DNA from: Bacillota bacterium
GTDB taxonomy: Bacteria > Bacillota > Clostridia > Oscillospirales > Ruminococcaceae
NCBI GenBank assembly: GCA_023429785.1
Contig: JAEZDD010000004.1
Location: 186,001-250,000 of the forward strand
Direction: 5' to 3'
DNA length: 64,000 nucleotides
Below are positions 52,287 through 60,961 of this stretch, piece after piece (the first letter of the stretch is position 1; the number at the start of each line of letters is the position of its first letter). The notes beneath the pieces were generated by a model. That model saw nothing but the letters and a program-made list of their open reading frames with translations. It had not been told where the DNA came from and did no database searches. The position numbers and the translations under genes are program-made.

Positions 52287-52859
52287 CTAAATATTCTGTC
52301 CCGCCTCAAAGGCTTTTTTATTAAGCTCTAAGAACTTTTGAGGGACGCATTCAACAATAGCGTCATCCCAAATCTTCTGCTCAAAGTCAAGAAGCTTTGA
52401 AACAACACCCATAATGACAACATTAGACGCTTTTGAATTCCCAAGCTTTTCAGCAACCTCAAGGGCATTGACTGAAATTACATCAACGCCAAGTGCTTCT
52501 ATTTTTTCGATAATTTCCTCAGGATACTTAGCGGAACCGATTATTACTGGCATAGGATTTGTTTTTTGTGTTGAGATAATCAGCTTCCCGCCTTTTTTAA
52601 GATAAGAAAGCCATCTGGCGCCCTCAAGCTGTTCAAAAGCGATGACAATATCAGCCTCACCCTTTTCAATAACAGGTGAAAAAACCTTATCGCCGTATTT
52701 AACATAGGTTACGACAGAGCCGCCACGCTGTGACATCCCGTGAACCTCTGAAACCTTAACGTCAAAGCCCTGTGAAAGAAGGACGCTCCCCATAAGTCGT
52801 GAAGCAAGAAGCGAGCCTTGTCCGCCGACGCCGACAATCATAATTGATTTTGTATTCAT
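52287..52859 (-). CDS. iorB: indolepyruvate ferredoxin oxidoreductase, beta subunit
   Basis: The gamma-domain-like subunit of the 2-oxoacid:ferredoxin oxidoreductase acting on arylpyruvates. The 190 residues begin with SIMIVGVGGQGSLLASRLMG and show VHGMSQRGGSVVTYVKYGD, both typical for IorB. It starts 28 bases after iorA. The complex would interconvert arylpyruvate plus CoA and aryl-acetyl-CoA plus CO2 with ferredoxin. Confidence 0.94.
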   Translation of the reverse strand: MNTKSIMIVGVGGQGSLLASRLMGSVLLSQGFDVKVSEVHGMSQRGGSVVTYVKYGDKVFSPVIEKGEADIVIAFEQLEGARWLSYLKKGGKLIISTQKTNPMPVIIGSAKYPEEIIEKIEALGVDVISVNALEVAEKLGNSKASNVVIMGVVSKLLDFEQKIWDDAIVECVPQKFLELNKKAFEAGQNI

Positions 52860-52887
52860 TATATATTAATCTCCATTCCTCGTGAAA

Positions 52888-54624
52888 TTACTTTTCGCTG
52901 TCGGAAATAGCACCAAAGGCACAAAGCGCCTTGCATAATCCACAGCCCGTGCATTGTGTTGTGTCGATTTGCGCCTTCCCATCCTTCATTGAGATTGCCG
53001 GGCAGCCGATTTTCAGGCACGCCTTACAACTCTTGCAGTTATCCTTGTCAACACAAAGCGGAGCATTGTGCTTAACATATTTTAAAAGTGCACAAGGACG
53101 ACGCGAGATAATTACCGACGGTTCAGGAATGCTAAGCTCTTCCTTAATAGCACTTTCAGTTTCCTTCAAATTATAAGGGTCGACAACTCGAATTCTTTTA
53201 ATGCCAACAGCCTCGCAAAGCTTCTCGAGTGAAACCTTGGCGGCGGGGTCGCCCTTGATATTATAGCCTGTTGTCGGATTCTGCTGATGTCCGGTCATGC
53301 CGGTAATACTGTTGTCGAGGATAAGGACAGTTGAGTTCGTCGCATTATAGGCAATGTTCACAAGCCCGGTAATACCCGAGTGCATGAAGGTTGAATCGCC
53401 GATGACAGCAACGGAATTTTTTTCGGAAGCCTCGCCGCGAGCCTTGTTAAAGCCATGAAGTCCAGATATGGAAGCGCCCATACATATGGTTGTGTCCATT
53501 GCGTTTAACGGCGCAACAGCCCCAAGGGTATAGCAGCCGATGTCGCCGCTCACCATTATCTTATTTTTTGAAAGCGCATAGAATACACCTCTGTGAGGGC
53601 AGCCGGCACACATAACAGGAGGGCGGACAGGGACGTTTTCGGAGAAAGCCTTTGCTTCAACAGTTTCGCCTAAAATTCTTTCGGCGATAAGCTGCTGTGA
53701 ATATTCGCCCAGAAGAGTGAATTTCTCTTTTCCGACAACATTCAGACCAAGCTTTTTGCAGTGGGTTTCGAATATGTCGTCAAGCTCTTCAATGACATAA
53801 ACAGTATCGCACTTTGAAACAAAATCCTTGATTAAATCAACAGGAAGAGGGTTCACCATACCGAGCTTTAGATAGCTCGCCTTGTCCCCCAAAGCCTCCT
53901 TCGAGTATTGATAAGCCGCACCGGAGGTGATAACGCCGATTTTCTTATCATTGTATTCAATCGTGTTTATAGAAGCCTTTTCAGCATAAGCTATCAGCTT
54001 TTTTGTTCTTTCTTCCACAAAAACGTGTCGAGCCTTAGCAAAAGCGGGCATCATAACGTATTTCTGTGCGTTTTTAGTGTATTCCTTAACGCCGACTTCA
54101 TTTCTTTCACAGGCATCAACAATGCTCTGTGAGTGCGAAATTCTCGTTGAAAGGCGAAGGATAACGGGAGTATCAAATTCCTCGGAAAGCTCAAAGGCGA
54201 GCTTAGTGAACTCCTTGCACTCAGATGAATCAGACGGCTCAAGCATAGGGACCTTTGAGGCGATTGCATAATGACGTGAATCCTGTTCATTCTGAGATGA
54301 ATGCATTCCGGGGTCGTCAGCAACAGCGATAACAAGCCCGCCGCTTACGCCGGAATATGCCACTGTGAAAAGCGGGTCAGCCGCCACATTAAGTCCAACG
54401 TGCTTCATCGCACAAAAGCTTCTAGCACCGGCGATAGATGCACCAATAGCAACCTCACAGGCAACCTTTTCATTCGGCGCCCACTCACTGTACATTTTTT
54501 CGTATGTAGAAGCAAATTCAGTAATCTCCGTGCTTGGAGTCCCAGGATAGCTTGAAATAACCTTAACCCCTGCCTCATAAAGACCACGGGCAACAGCTTC
54601 ATTGCCGAGCATTAATTTTTTCAT
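52888..54624 (-). CDS. iorA: indolepyruvate ferredoxin oxidoreductase, alpha subunit
   Basis: The catalytic subunit holding thiamine diphosphate and iron-sulfur clusters. The 578 residues begin KLMLGNEAVARGLYEAGVKV, show SSYPGTPSTEI, the TPP-binding segment GDIGCYTLGAVAPLNAMDT, and a C-terminal two-cluster ferredoxin domain (CKSCKACLKIGCP and CTGCGLCKALC). It is the first gene of a five-gene run with iorB, ppnP, paaK and the ACT gene. It supplies or draws reduced ferredoxin, which connects it with Rnf. Confidence 0.96.
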   Translation of the reverse strand: MKKLMLGNEAVARGLYEAGVKVISSYPGTPSTEITEFASTYEKMYSEWAPNEKVACEVAIGASIAGARSFCAMKHVGLNVAADPLFTVAYSGVSGGLVIAVADDPGMHSSQNEQDSRHYAIASKVPMLEPSDSSECKEFTKLAFELSEEFDTPVILRLSTRISHSQSIVDACERNEVGVKEYTKNAQKYVMMPAFAKARHVFVEERTKKLIAYAEKASINTIEYNDKKIGVITSGAAYQYSKEALGDKASYLKLGMVNPLPVDLIKDFVSKCDTVYVIEELDDIFETHCKKLGLNVVGKEKFTLLGEYSQQLIAERILGETVEAKAFSENVPVRPPVMCAGCPHRGVFYALSKNKIMVSGDIGCYTLGAVAPLNAMDTTICMGASISGLHGFNKARGEASEKNSVAVIGDSTFMHSGITGLVNIAYNATNSTVLILDNSITGMTGHQQNPTTGYNIKGDPAAKVSLEKLCEAVGIKRIRVVDPYNLKETESAIKEELSIPEPSVIISRRPCALLKYVKHNAPLCVDKDNCKSCKACLKIGCPAISMKDGKAQIDTTQCTGCGLCKALCAFGAISDSEK

Positions 54625-54732
54625 AAACCAAGTACATTCCCTTCAAAATCTCTATCATTTATTTTTAAATTCTATATTTATATTTTAATATATAAATTGT
54701 TTGTTGTTAAGTGCTGGGAATAATAACAGAAG

Positions 54733-55215
54733 CTAAATATCATCGTAATATTTAGCTTCGTTCCCTTTTGGGGCATCAGCTTCCATCCCAAAATATCTGG
54801 GGAACTTCCCAATTTCGTATATCATTGCACCGCTTAAAATCCCGACATGAACCATTGAATGTCTATATTGTCCAAGTATTAATGCCATTCTTGTGAAGCT
54901 ACAGCCCTCAGGCTTTTCAAGCAGTATATCGTCAGTTAAATTTTCTAAATAGCTATTAATTTTTTCTTTTATCTCATAAAAATATGCCGTTAAATCTTCT
55001 TTTGAAAATTCGGATTTTTCAGAAATAGTTTCATTAAAGCTTGTCGGATTGATAAACCATTTATCCAATGAATGTAGGGTGTGATAGATATACCACCAAA
55101 TTGGTGCATCATATAGAATTGTCCCAATTTTATCCTCCGGAACCGTATTTATAGAGTTTTCCAGGTTCCAGAAAAGAATTTGAGTTTGTTCCTTTAATAT
55201 GTCAACTAGGTTCAT
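54733..55215 (-). CDS. DinB-like protein
   Basis: A 160-residue four-helix protein of the DinB/YfiT superfamily. Candidate metal ligands are His45/His48 in YHTLHSLDKWF and His119/His123 in YRHSMVHVGIL. Many such proteins are thiol-dependent transferases, but none of the motifs here reveals the substrate. ATG 55215 has GGAG 6 bases ahead. It lies 28 bases after the CmpB-like membrane gene on the same strand and may be cotranscribed. Confidence 0.75.
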   Translation of the reverse strand: MNLVDILKEQTQILFWNLENSINTVPEDKIGTILYDAPIWWYIYHTLHSLDKWFINPTSFNETISEKSEFSKEDLTAYFYEIKEKINSYLENLTDDILLEKPEGCSFTRMALILGQYRHSMVHVGILSGAMIYEIGKFPRYFGMEADAPKGNEAKYYDDI

Positions 55216-55243
55216 TTTCCACTCCTTAAACATAAAAACGGTT

Positions 55244-56035
55244 TTAATTATTTTCTGATTCGTCCGGATGAAAGGTCATCCCCGTATATACTTTTTTTAG
55301 CTTTTCATCAGTATAATGCTTGTCAAGAAATTCCTCAAAAGCATTTGAGGCGGGGATATTATTGACTCTCTGTGACTGTCGATAAACGGCAAGAGCAGAA
55401 ATCGTCATATTAAGAACCATGAAAACAAGCACAAGCCAGGTCAGCGGAGCTCTCACTTTTTTAGGAATTAACAGGATTAGCCTAAGCATATAAGGGAAGA
55501 CATATCTAAAGAAAAATATCCCTAATATCCCCCAGAACATTGCATGTATAGGATTTGTCCGCCCGTTGAAATTGATTGCATAGTCGCCGTAGGACCAGGA
55601 TTCAGACTTGAACATAACCTCCTGAAGATAAGAGCATAAATATTCAAATAAGCCGCCTATCAGAGAACCGGCAATGAATAAAATATATGACTTGCATTTC
55701 ATGAACTTGTACAAGCAAAGTGTGAACAAAACAGCGCCGAAGCCATAAACCTGATTGAACGGGCCATAAATCATGCCCTGTTTGTTTATAAAATATCCGA
55801 ACTGAATGTATGCATATCCGACCTCGACGACATATCCGAGAAAACAACCCAGAAAAAAGGTCCATACATAAAGCTCGAAATTGCTGACTTTTTTAAGTGA
55901 ATCGACAGATTCTTTAACTCCCTTGTTAAGCTTTTTAGCCATGAATTTACTGTTATTTTTATTAAAATTATTCTCAATGGCTTCATCAGTTTTAAGCACG
56001 TTTGAAGCATCATTTTTAACGATTTCAGCTTTCAC
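55244..56035 (-). CDS. CmpB-like multi-helix membrane protein (putative ABC transporter permease family)
   Basis: A 263-residue protein with a charged N-terminal tail (about 1-70) and about five or six helices. The segment WTFFLGCFLGYVVEVGYAYI and the later NFNGRTNPIHAMFWGILG match the family named ABC_trans_CmpB or putative ABC permease. No ATPase is nearby, and the transporter label is unproven. Start GTG 56035 has AAGGAG 6 bases ahead and lies just after a strong promoter, while the longer frame would start upstream of transcription. Confidence 0.78.
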   Translation of the reverse strand: MKAEIVKNDASNVLKTDEAIENNFNKNNSKFMAKKLNKGVKESVDSLKKVSNFELYVWTFFLGCFLGYVVEVGYAYIQFGYFINKQGMIYGPFNQVYGFGAVLFTLCLYKFMKCKSYILFIAGSLIGGLFEYLCSYLQEVMFKSESWSYGDYAINFNGRTNPIHAMFWGILGIFFFRYVFPYMLRLILLIPKKVRAPLTWLVLVFMVLNMTISALAVYRQSQRVNNIPASNAFEEFLDKHYTDEKLKKVYTGMTFHPDESENN

Positions 56036-56070
56036 AATATTCTCCTTGCTTTTGTTATTATACAATAAAA

Positions 56071-56099
56071 ATTATATCATACATTAACTAGTATTACAA
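56071..56099 (-). promoter_or_regulatory. promoter of the CmpB-like gene
   Basis: On the minus strand TTGTAA (56099-56094), a 17-base spacer and TATAAT (56076-56071). Confidence 0.7.
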
Positions 56100-56164
56100 G
56101 AATGGACAAAATATGATTAATCAGTTATTAATAATAAGAAATAAATATATGTTAAAAAAATTTG

Positions 56165-57460
56165 TTAATTGTTTCTTAAATCGAGAATTCTTTTTGCTTT
56201 CCCCTGAAAACGCTCAAGCGATTTGTGTTCAACGAGCGAAACCTTTGTATCAATTCCCAAAACAGTTTTTAGCTGATGATAAATGCTTTTTTGAAGGCTT
56301 TCCAGCGCACCGTAATTTTCAAGAAGGCTTGCATCGGAAAGTTCAACCTTGACCTCAAGAGAATCAGAAAAATTAGCTCTGGTGACAACAAGCTGATAGT
56401 GAGGCGCAATTTTATCAAATTTCATTAAAACGCTTTCAATCTGAGAGGGGAAAACATTAACCCCGCGGATTTTAAGCATATCATCACTTCTGCCCTTGAT
56501 TTTTGACATACGGGCGAAGGTCCTCCCACACTCGCATGGCTCATAGTTTAACTCGGTTATATCCTTTGTCCTATATCGAAGCATTGGTATCCCCTCTTTT
56601 GTGAGAGTGGTGATAACAAGCTCGCCTGTTTCGCCCTTAGGCAAAACCTCAAGAGTCTGAGAGTTAATAATTTCAGCGAGGAAATGGTCCTCATTAATGT
56701 GCATTCCGCGGCGGAAACGGCATTCACCCGAAACCCCAGGCCCCATCAGCTCACTCATGCCATAGTTATCCGTTGCAAAAATATTGAGAGTTGATTCAAT
56801 CTGACCACGCATCTCCTCTGTGCAGCCCTCAGAGCCGAACAAGCCGAGATTCAATTTAAGATTGCCGATTACTCCCATATCTCGTGCCATTTCGCCGATA
56901 TACTGAGCATAGGACGGGGTTGAAACCAAGGCGGTTGTCCCGAAATCCTGCATCAGCATAATCTGCTTTTCCGTATTCCCGCTTGAAGTCGGGATAACGG
57001 TTGCACCGATTTTTTCAAGCCCATAGTGAAGCCCTAGGGCGCCTGTGAACAAGCCGTAGCCGAAGGCAATCTGAACAATATCCTCGTCTGTTGCGCCGAC
57101 TGCCATACAAAGTCTGGCGACACAGTCAGCCCAGTTGTCCAAGTCCGCTTTTGTGTAACCGACAACAGTCGGCTTCCCCGTTGTCCCGGAGGAAGCGTGA
57201 ATTCTATGTATTTTTTTAAGAGGCTGTCCAAACAAGCCGAAGGGATATGTGTCACGAATATCTTCTTTTGTAGTAAAAGGGATATACTGGATGTCGGATA
57301 GGGTCTTGATTTTATCAGAGGTAACAGAAGCCTCGCTCAGCCTTTTGTTATAAAAAGGAATATTGTCAGAGCAATATTTAACCAGCCATTTCAGCCTCTC
57401 CAGCTGAAGCTGTTCGAGCTTTTCACGAGGCATTGTTTCGATATCTTTTTGAAAAAACAT
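56165..57460 (-). CDS. paaK: phenylacetate-CoA ligase (second copy)
   Basis: A second AMP-forming aryl-acid CoA ligase of 431 residues, sharing layout and motifs with the copy at 50588: RIHASSGTTGKPTVVGYTK, DNYGMSELMGPGV, GRSDDMLKIRGVNVFPSQIE. It is a paralogue rather than a recent duplicate, as the two differ at many positions. It lies 147 bases downstream of the sodium:solute symporter gene on the same strand with a hairpin between them, so it may use an imported aryl or organic acid. GGGAG precedes the ATG. Confidence 0.92.
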   Translation of the reverse strand: MFFQKDIETMPREKLEQLQLERLKWLVKYCSDNIPFYNKRLSEASVTSDKIKTLSDIQYIPFTTKEDIRDTYPFGLFGQPLKKIHRIHASSGTTGKPTVVGYTKADLDNWADCVARLCMAVGATDEDIVQIAFGYGLFTGALGLHYGLEKIGATVIPTSSGNTEKQIMLMQDFGTTALVSTPSYAQYIGEMARDMGVIGNLKLNLGLFGSEGCTEEMRGQIESTLNIFATDNYGMSELMGPGVSGECRFRRGMHINEDHFLAEIINSQTLEVLPKGETGELVITTLTKEGIPMLRYRTKDITELNYEPCECGRTFARMSKIKGRSDDMLKIRGVNVFPSQIESVLMKFDKIAPHYQLVVTRANFSDSLEVKVELSDASLLENYGALESLQKSIYHQLKTVLGIDTKVSLVEHKSLERFQGKAKRILDLRNN

Positions 57461-57551
57461 TAGCTAATCTCCCTTAATTTTGTATATTAATTATATAACA
57501 ATAAAAATGTAAAAACAAGTGCAAAAATGTCAGATTATTTATATAATACCT

Positions 57552-57583
57552 AAAACGCCATAGGGAGAACCCCACAGCGTTTT
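57552..57583 (-). terminator. hairpin between the symporter gene and the second paaK
   Basis: AAAACGC (57552-57558) pairs with GCGTTTT (57577-57583), with an inner AGGG/CCC stem. It would end or reduce the symporter transcript before paaK. Confidence 0.65.
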
Positions 57584-57607
57584 AAATAAAATAATATTTT
57601 AAAACAA

Positions 57608-59155
57608 TTAGTCATTAGCGGAGAAGCAGGTGAACATTTCGTCAATACGCTCCTTATCCTTTGTCTTTGTGAAAGCACTGACAACAGGGACTATGATAAG
57701 CCCGATACACATTGCGAAAGCACCCGCATTGATTGGTGAAAGCAATGAGAACTTCCAGCCAAGACCGGTAACAGACTTAACAAGGTCAGGGAAAAGATTC
57801 AAGCTGAACAGGAACATATGCACAACGGTAATTCCAACGCCTGAGATGAAGCTCGCCCATACTGCGGCTTTGGTGATTTTCTTTGAGAAAAGCCCGTATA
57901 GGAAAGGCGCAAGGAATGAGCCGGCCAGAGCGCCCCAGGATATTGACATGAGGGTTGAAATATATGTATTTGGATTTATAGCAATCAAAACAGAAATCAA
58001 AAGGAATATCCCGAGGAAAATCCTGATACAGGTAACCTGTTTTCTGTCCGTCAGCTTATTTTTAAGAATTGGTTGAATGAGGTCGATAGTGATAGTTGAG
58101 CTTGATGTAAGAACAAGAGATGCCAGTGTCGACATAGAAGCCGAAAGAACAAGAACAATAACAATTCCGATAAGAATATCAGGCAGTGCAGTTTGAACTA
58201 GCTTCGGGATAATCGCATCGAACATCAGCTTTCCGCCTCCGGCAGGAGTGATTTCAGCCTTAGTCACAAACAATCTTCCGAAGGAACCGAGGAAATAGCA
58301 TCCGCCCGAAACAACAAGAGCAAAAACCGTTGAAATAACAGTTCCTCTTTTTATTGATGCCTTATCCTTAACAGCATAGAACTTGTGAATCATCTGAGGG
58401 AGCCCCCATGTTCCCAGAGAAGTCAAAATAGCAACCCCGATTAGGTTAATAGGGTCAGGGCCGAATATTGTAGAAAGCCCTGGTGTCCCTGCGGCAACCC
58501 CGGCGTCATTCAGCTGAGTGATAGCTGAGAATAAGCCGCCCTTGCTCGAAAGAGCGACAACCACAACAGCGATAATGCCGCCAAGCATAACAATGCCTTG
58601 AACAAAGTCGTTTATAGCGGTAGCCATGTATCCGCCGAGGATAACGTATATAGCGGTGAGGACAGCCATGACGATAATCCACACTGAATAGTCAATGCCG
58701 AAGGCTGTTTCAAAAAGTCTTGACAAGCCGTTATAAACGGAAGCTGTATAAGGAATGAGGAAAACAAAAACAATTATTGCAGCAACTGTTTTAAGCCCCT
58801 TTGAATTATAACGCTTTTCAAAAAACTCAGGCATTGTCGAAGCATTAAAGTGCTTTGTCATCTGACGTGTTCTTTCACCAAGAACAATCCATGCCAGCAT
58901 ACTTCCTATTATTGCATTCGCAATACCAATCCAGACAGCAGAAATCCCGAAGTTCCAGCCGAACTGACCGGAATATCCAATGAAAACAACAGCAGAGAAA
59001 TATGTCGTTCCATAAGCAAAAGCAGTAAACCATGCTCCTAAGCTTCGCCCGCCGAGAACAAATTCAGACACGCTCGAAGCCTTCCTCCTGCAGTATAAAC
59101 CTATCCCTATCATGACGATGAAATAAATAATCAATGTCAGCCACTTAACAATCAT
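57608..59155 (-). CDS. sodium:solute symporter family protein
   Basis: A 515-residue, about 13-helix secondary transporter of the SSS family (PutP/PanF/monocarboxylate branch). The conserved FVLGGRSLGAWFTAFAYGTTYFSA region lies at about 33-55 (first 20 residues FVLGGRSLGAWFTAFAYGTT), with VILGGYMATAINDFVQGIVM later. The substrate is not clear; the following gene is a phenylacetate-CoA ligase, which makes an organic or aryl acid, or an aromatic amino acid, a fair guess. AGGAG precedes the ATG. Confidence 0.88.
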   Translation of the reverse strand: MIVKWLTLIIYFIVMIGIGLYCRRKASSVSEFVLGGRSLGAWFTAFAYGTTYFSAVVFIGYSGQFGWNFGISAVWIGIANAIIGSMLAWIVLGERTRQMTKHFNASTMPEFFEKRYNSKGLKTVAAIIVFVFLIPYTASVYNGLSRLFETAFGIDYSVWIIVMAVLTAIYVILGGYMATAINDFVQGIVMLGGIIAVVVVALSSKGGLFSAITQLNDAGVAAGTPGLSTIFGPDPINLIGVAILTSLGTWGLPQMIHKFYAVKDKASIKRGTVISTVFALVVSGGCYFLGSFGRLFVTKAEITPAGGGKLMFDAIIPKLVQTALPDILIGIVIVLVLSASMSTLASLVLTSSSTITIDLIQPILKNKLTDRKQVTCIRIFLGIFLLISVLIAINPNTYISTLMSISWGALAGSFLAPFLYGLFSKKITKAAVWASFISGVGITVVHMFLFSLNLFPDLVKSVTGLGWKFSLLSPINAGAFAMCIGLIIVPVVSAFTKTKDKERIDEMFTCFSAND

Positions 59156-59236
59156 AATTCAATCTCCTATACGATTTTTAACTTTAATAGTTTTATGTAT
59201 GTGTGCTTTAAAGCTTTTGTGCAATAAAGCAAGTTA

Positions 59237-59264
59237 ATTATAACATTTTGTTGGTCAAAGTCAA
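59237..59264 (-). promoter_or_regulatory. promoter of the symporter gene
   Basis: On the minus strand TTGACT (59264-59259), a 16-base spacer and TATAAT (59242-59237). Confidence 0.7.
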
Positions 59265-59374
59265 TAGTATTTTTTAACAAACAATACCTGGCTTTTTCTA
59301 TATTTACAACAACAGGAATATTAACCTAAAAGTCATACTATAAATTATGTAAGTCTGAAATGAGGTGGATTTTT

Positions 59375-59866
59375 ATGAATAAGGAAAGCAGATTGAGAGC
59401 GGTTTTGAGGAATGTGTCCTCGGGATTAATTCTCCTTGTTATAGTCGTATTGTTTGTTCTGGCGGTCAGAAACCTTATTATAAGCAATAAGGAGCAAAAA
59501 GCCGAGGACAACGCGAGAATCATATACATAGCGGCGGGGAAATGGATTTCACAGGCACAATCAAAAAACATCACGCTAGCCAATTCTCATTCAGGTGACG
59601 AAATAATTTTTAAGAGTGAGAGCATGAACAGCAATAAGTCAGCGGCGAATGACCAGAATAATTTCAATGAGATGGACCTGACTGAATTTTTAAACGGGAG
59701 TCTTGGCGGTGACTGGTGCGTTGTTGTGGATAAGGATACCTTAAAGGTCAGCTATGCCTTATGGAGTGAGGACAAAATCCCCGACAACAAAATAAAAAAG
59801 CCGGATGATATCCCGCTTCCCCAGCATTTCTTTAAGGATTGGAACAATATAATAGGTTGCTATTAA
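59375..59866 (+). CDS. hypothetical single-helix membrane protein
   Basis: A 163-residue protein I do not recognise. It has one N-terminal helix (about 15-35; LILLVIVVLFVLAVRNLII) and a polar outside domain that includes the segment LGGDWCVVVDKDTLKVSYAL. The overall look resembles a pilin-like or minor membrane-anchored protein, but the type IV pilin cleavage motif is missing. Start ATG 59375 has GAGGTGG 6 bases ahead. It is monocistronic and converges with the PHP gene. Confidence 0.65.
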   Translation: MNKESRLRAVLRNVSSGLILLVIVVLFVLAVRNLIISNKEQKAEDNARIIYIAAGKWISQAQSKNITLANSHSGDEIIFKSESMNSNKSAANDQNNFNEMDLTEFLNGSLGGDWCVVVDKDTLKVSYALWSEDKIPDNKIKKPDDIPLPQHFFKDWNNIIGCY

Positions 59867-59867
59867 A

Positions 59868-59897
59868 TACAAAAAGCCCGACTTTTCAGTTGGGCTT
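59868..59897 (-). terminator. terminator of the sensory hydrogenase operon
   Basis: AAGCCCGAC (59874-59882) pairs with GTTGGGCTT (59889-59897), one wobble pair, with a T-run on the minus strand. It overlaps the PHP gene stop. Confidence 0.8.
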
Positions 59898-60621
59898 AAT
59901 TTATTATTAATTTATTTAAAGCATTAATTATGTCACTCGGGGTTTTTGACTTTGAATGAAGAAAGTTCACCGGCTCGCTGATGTCCTGAAGGTAATGTGC
60001 GTCAGAATTAGAAATAGCCTTGCAGCCTTTCAGATATTCATTTCCTTCACAAAGAGCAGTAAATCTATCAATATTTTTAAGCTCAACACATTTAAAAGTC
60101 GAGTCGGGAGGAATGAAGCCGAGGTTAGAAAAAAGAGAGTTCGCATTTTTTTCAATGTGAGCGGGGAAGGCCACGCCGTCATATTCCTTGACCAGCTCAA
60201 AAACCTCACCAAAGGATATGGAGGTTGCGTTAATCAAAAGAAAAGGCTCCTCAGAAATAATATTATCCTCACTGTCAAGGACACATTGCCGCCCAAAAAT
60301 ATCGGGGTCGTTCGGGATTTTCACCAGCCTCGAGAACACAAAGGCATCCCAAAGCAGGGCTTTTTCAAGCGAAGGGAAAAGGCAGACAACGTGGACTTCC
60401 TCCTCTGTCGTCAGCTCCATCCCGCAGATAAGTGTGATTCCATAGGCATTAGCAAGCTCTATAGCGGCGGGACAGTTTTTGCAGCTGTTATGGTCGGTCA
60501 GAGCGATAACATCAAGTCCTTTAACGACAGCCATCCCAACAATGTTCGACGGCGTCATATCCTCGTCGCCACATGGCGAAAGACAGGAATGAATATGAAG
60601 GTCATAAGAAAGGCTAAGCAT
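59896..60621 (-). CDS. PHP domain phosphoesterase
   Basis: A 241-residue polymerase-and-histidinol-phosphatase domain protein, a metal-dependent phosphoesterase fold. The metal-binding motifs are visible: YDLHIHSCLSPCG (His9, His11), ALTDHNSCKN, GMELTTEEEVHVV and ISNSDAHYLQDI. The start is taken as ATG 60621, 8 bases inside the upstream gene, which suggests coupling; the longer frame to 60657 has no RBS. It ends the five-gene operon with DRTGG, hydrogenase-like and ATPase genes. The substrate, perhaps a nucleotide signal, is unknown. Confidence 0.85.
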   Translation of the reverse strand: MLSLSYDLHIHSCLSPCGDEDMTPSNIVGMAVVKGLDVIALTDHNSCKNCPAAIELANAYGITLICGMELTTEEEVHVVCLFPSLEKALLWDAFVFSRLVKIPNDPDIFGRQCVLDSEDNIISEEPFLLINATSISFGEVFELVKEYDGVAFPAHIEKNANSLFSNLGFIPPDSTFKCVELKNIDRFTALCEGNEYLKGCKAISNSDAHYLQDISEPVNFLHSKSKTPSDIINALNKLIIN

Positions 60622-60949
60622 TCGAGCATACCTTATGTATTTCAAGAGCAGTTTCAAAAACAGGGGATTTTGACTTTAATATTGTGACATTCTGCTGACA
60701 CGCTTTAAACAGCATTTTTTCGTCAAGGCTGGTTGCTTCGCAAAGGACAATACAGCTGATTTCGGCGAGAGTGGCAACGGCAATAGAATTGATATTTCCC
60801 ATAACAGTCACCCAGGCACAGCCTCTAAAAGCCTTCCCCATAACAATACTTAACAGGTCGCAGCAGAAAACGCCGGAAATTTCCAGGCTTTCGTCGCCAA
60901 GATTAATAATCTCAAAATCACATTTCTCTAAAACTTCTTTAACTTTCAT
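60614..60949 (-). CDS. DRTGG-like domain protein (downstream copy)
   Basis: A 111-residue protein that resembles DRTGG-domain proteins found beside [FeFe] hydrogenase-like genes. It begins MKVKEVLEKCDFEIINLGDE and contains GVFCCDLLSIVMGKAF. The domain is of unknown function. ATG 60949 has GAGG 9 bases ahead. It lies 12 bases after the hydrogenase-like gene and overlaps the PHP gene. The operon holds a second protein of this kind at 62688, so two copies may form a pair. Confidence 0.65.
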   Translation of the reverse strand: MKVKEVLEKCDFEIINLGDESLEISGVFCCDLLSIVMGKAFRGCAWVTVMGNINSIAVATLAEISCIVLCEATSLDEKMLFKACQQNVTILKSKSPVFETALEIHKVCSNA

Positions 60950-60961
60950 ATTCACAATCCT

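Noticed and set aside
59205..59214. GCTTTAAAGC in the symporter leader, similar to the arms of the aroF operator
   Set aside because: It is a single 10-base A/T-rich palindrome without the two-arm, 5-base-centre layout, so shared regulation is not supported.
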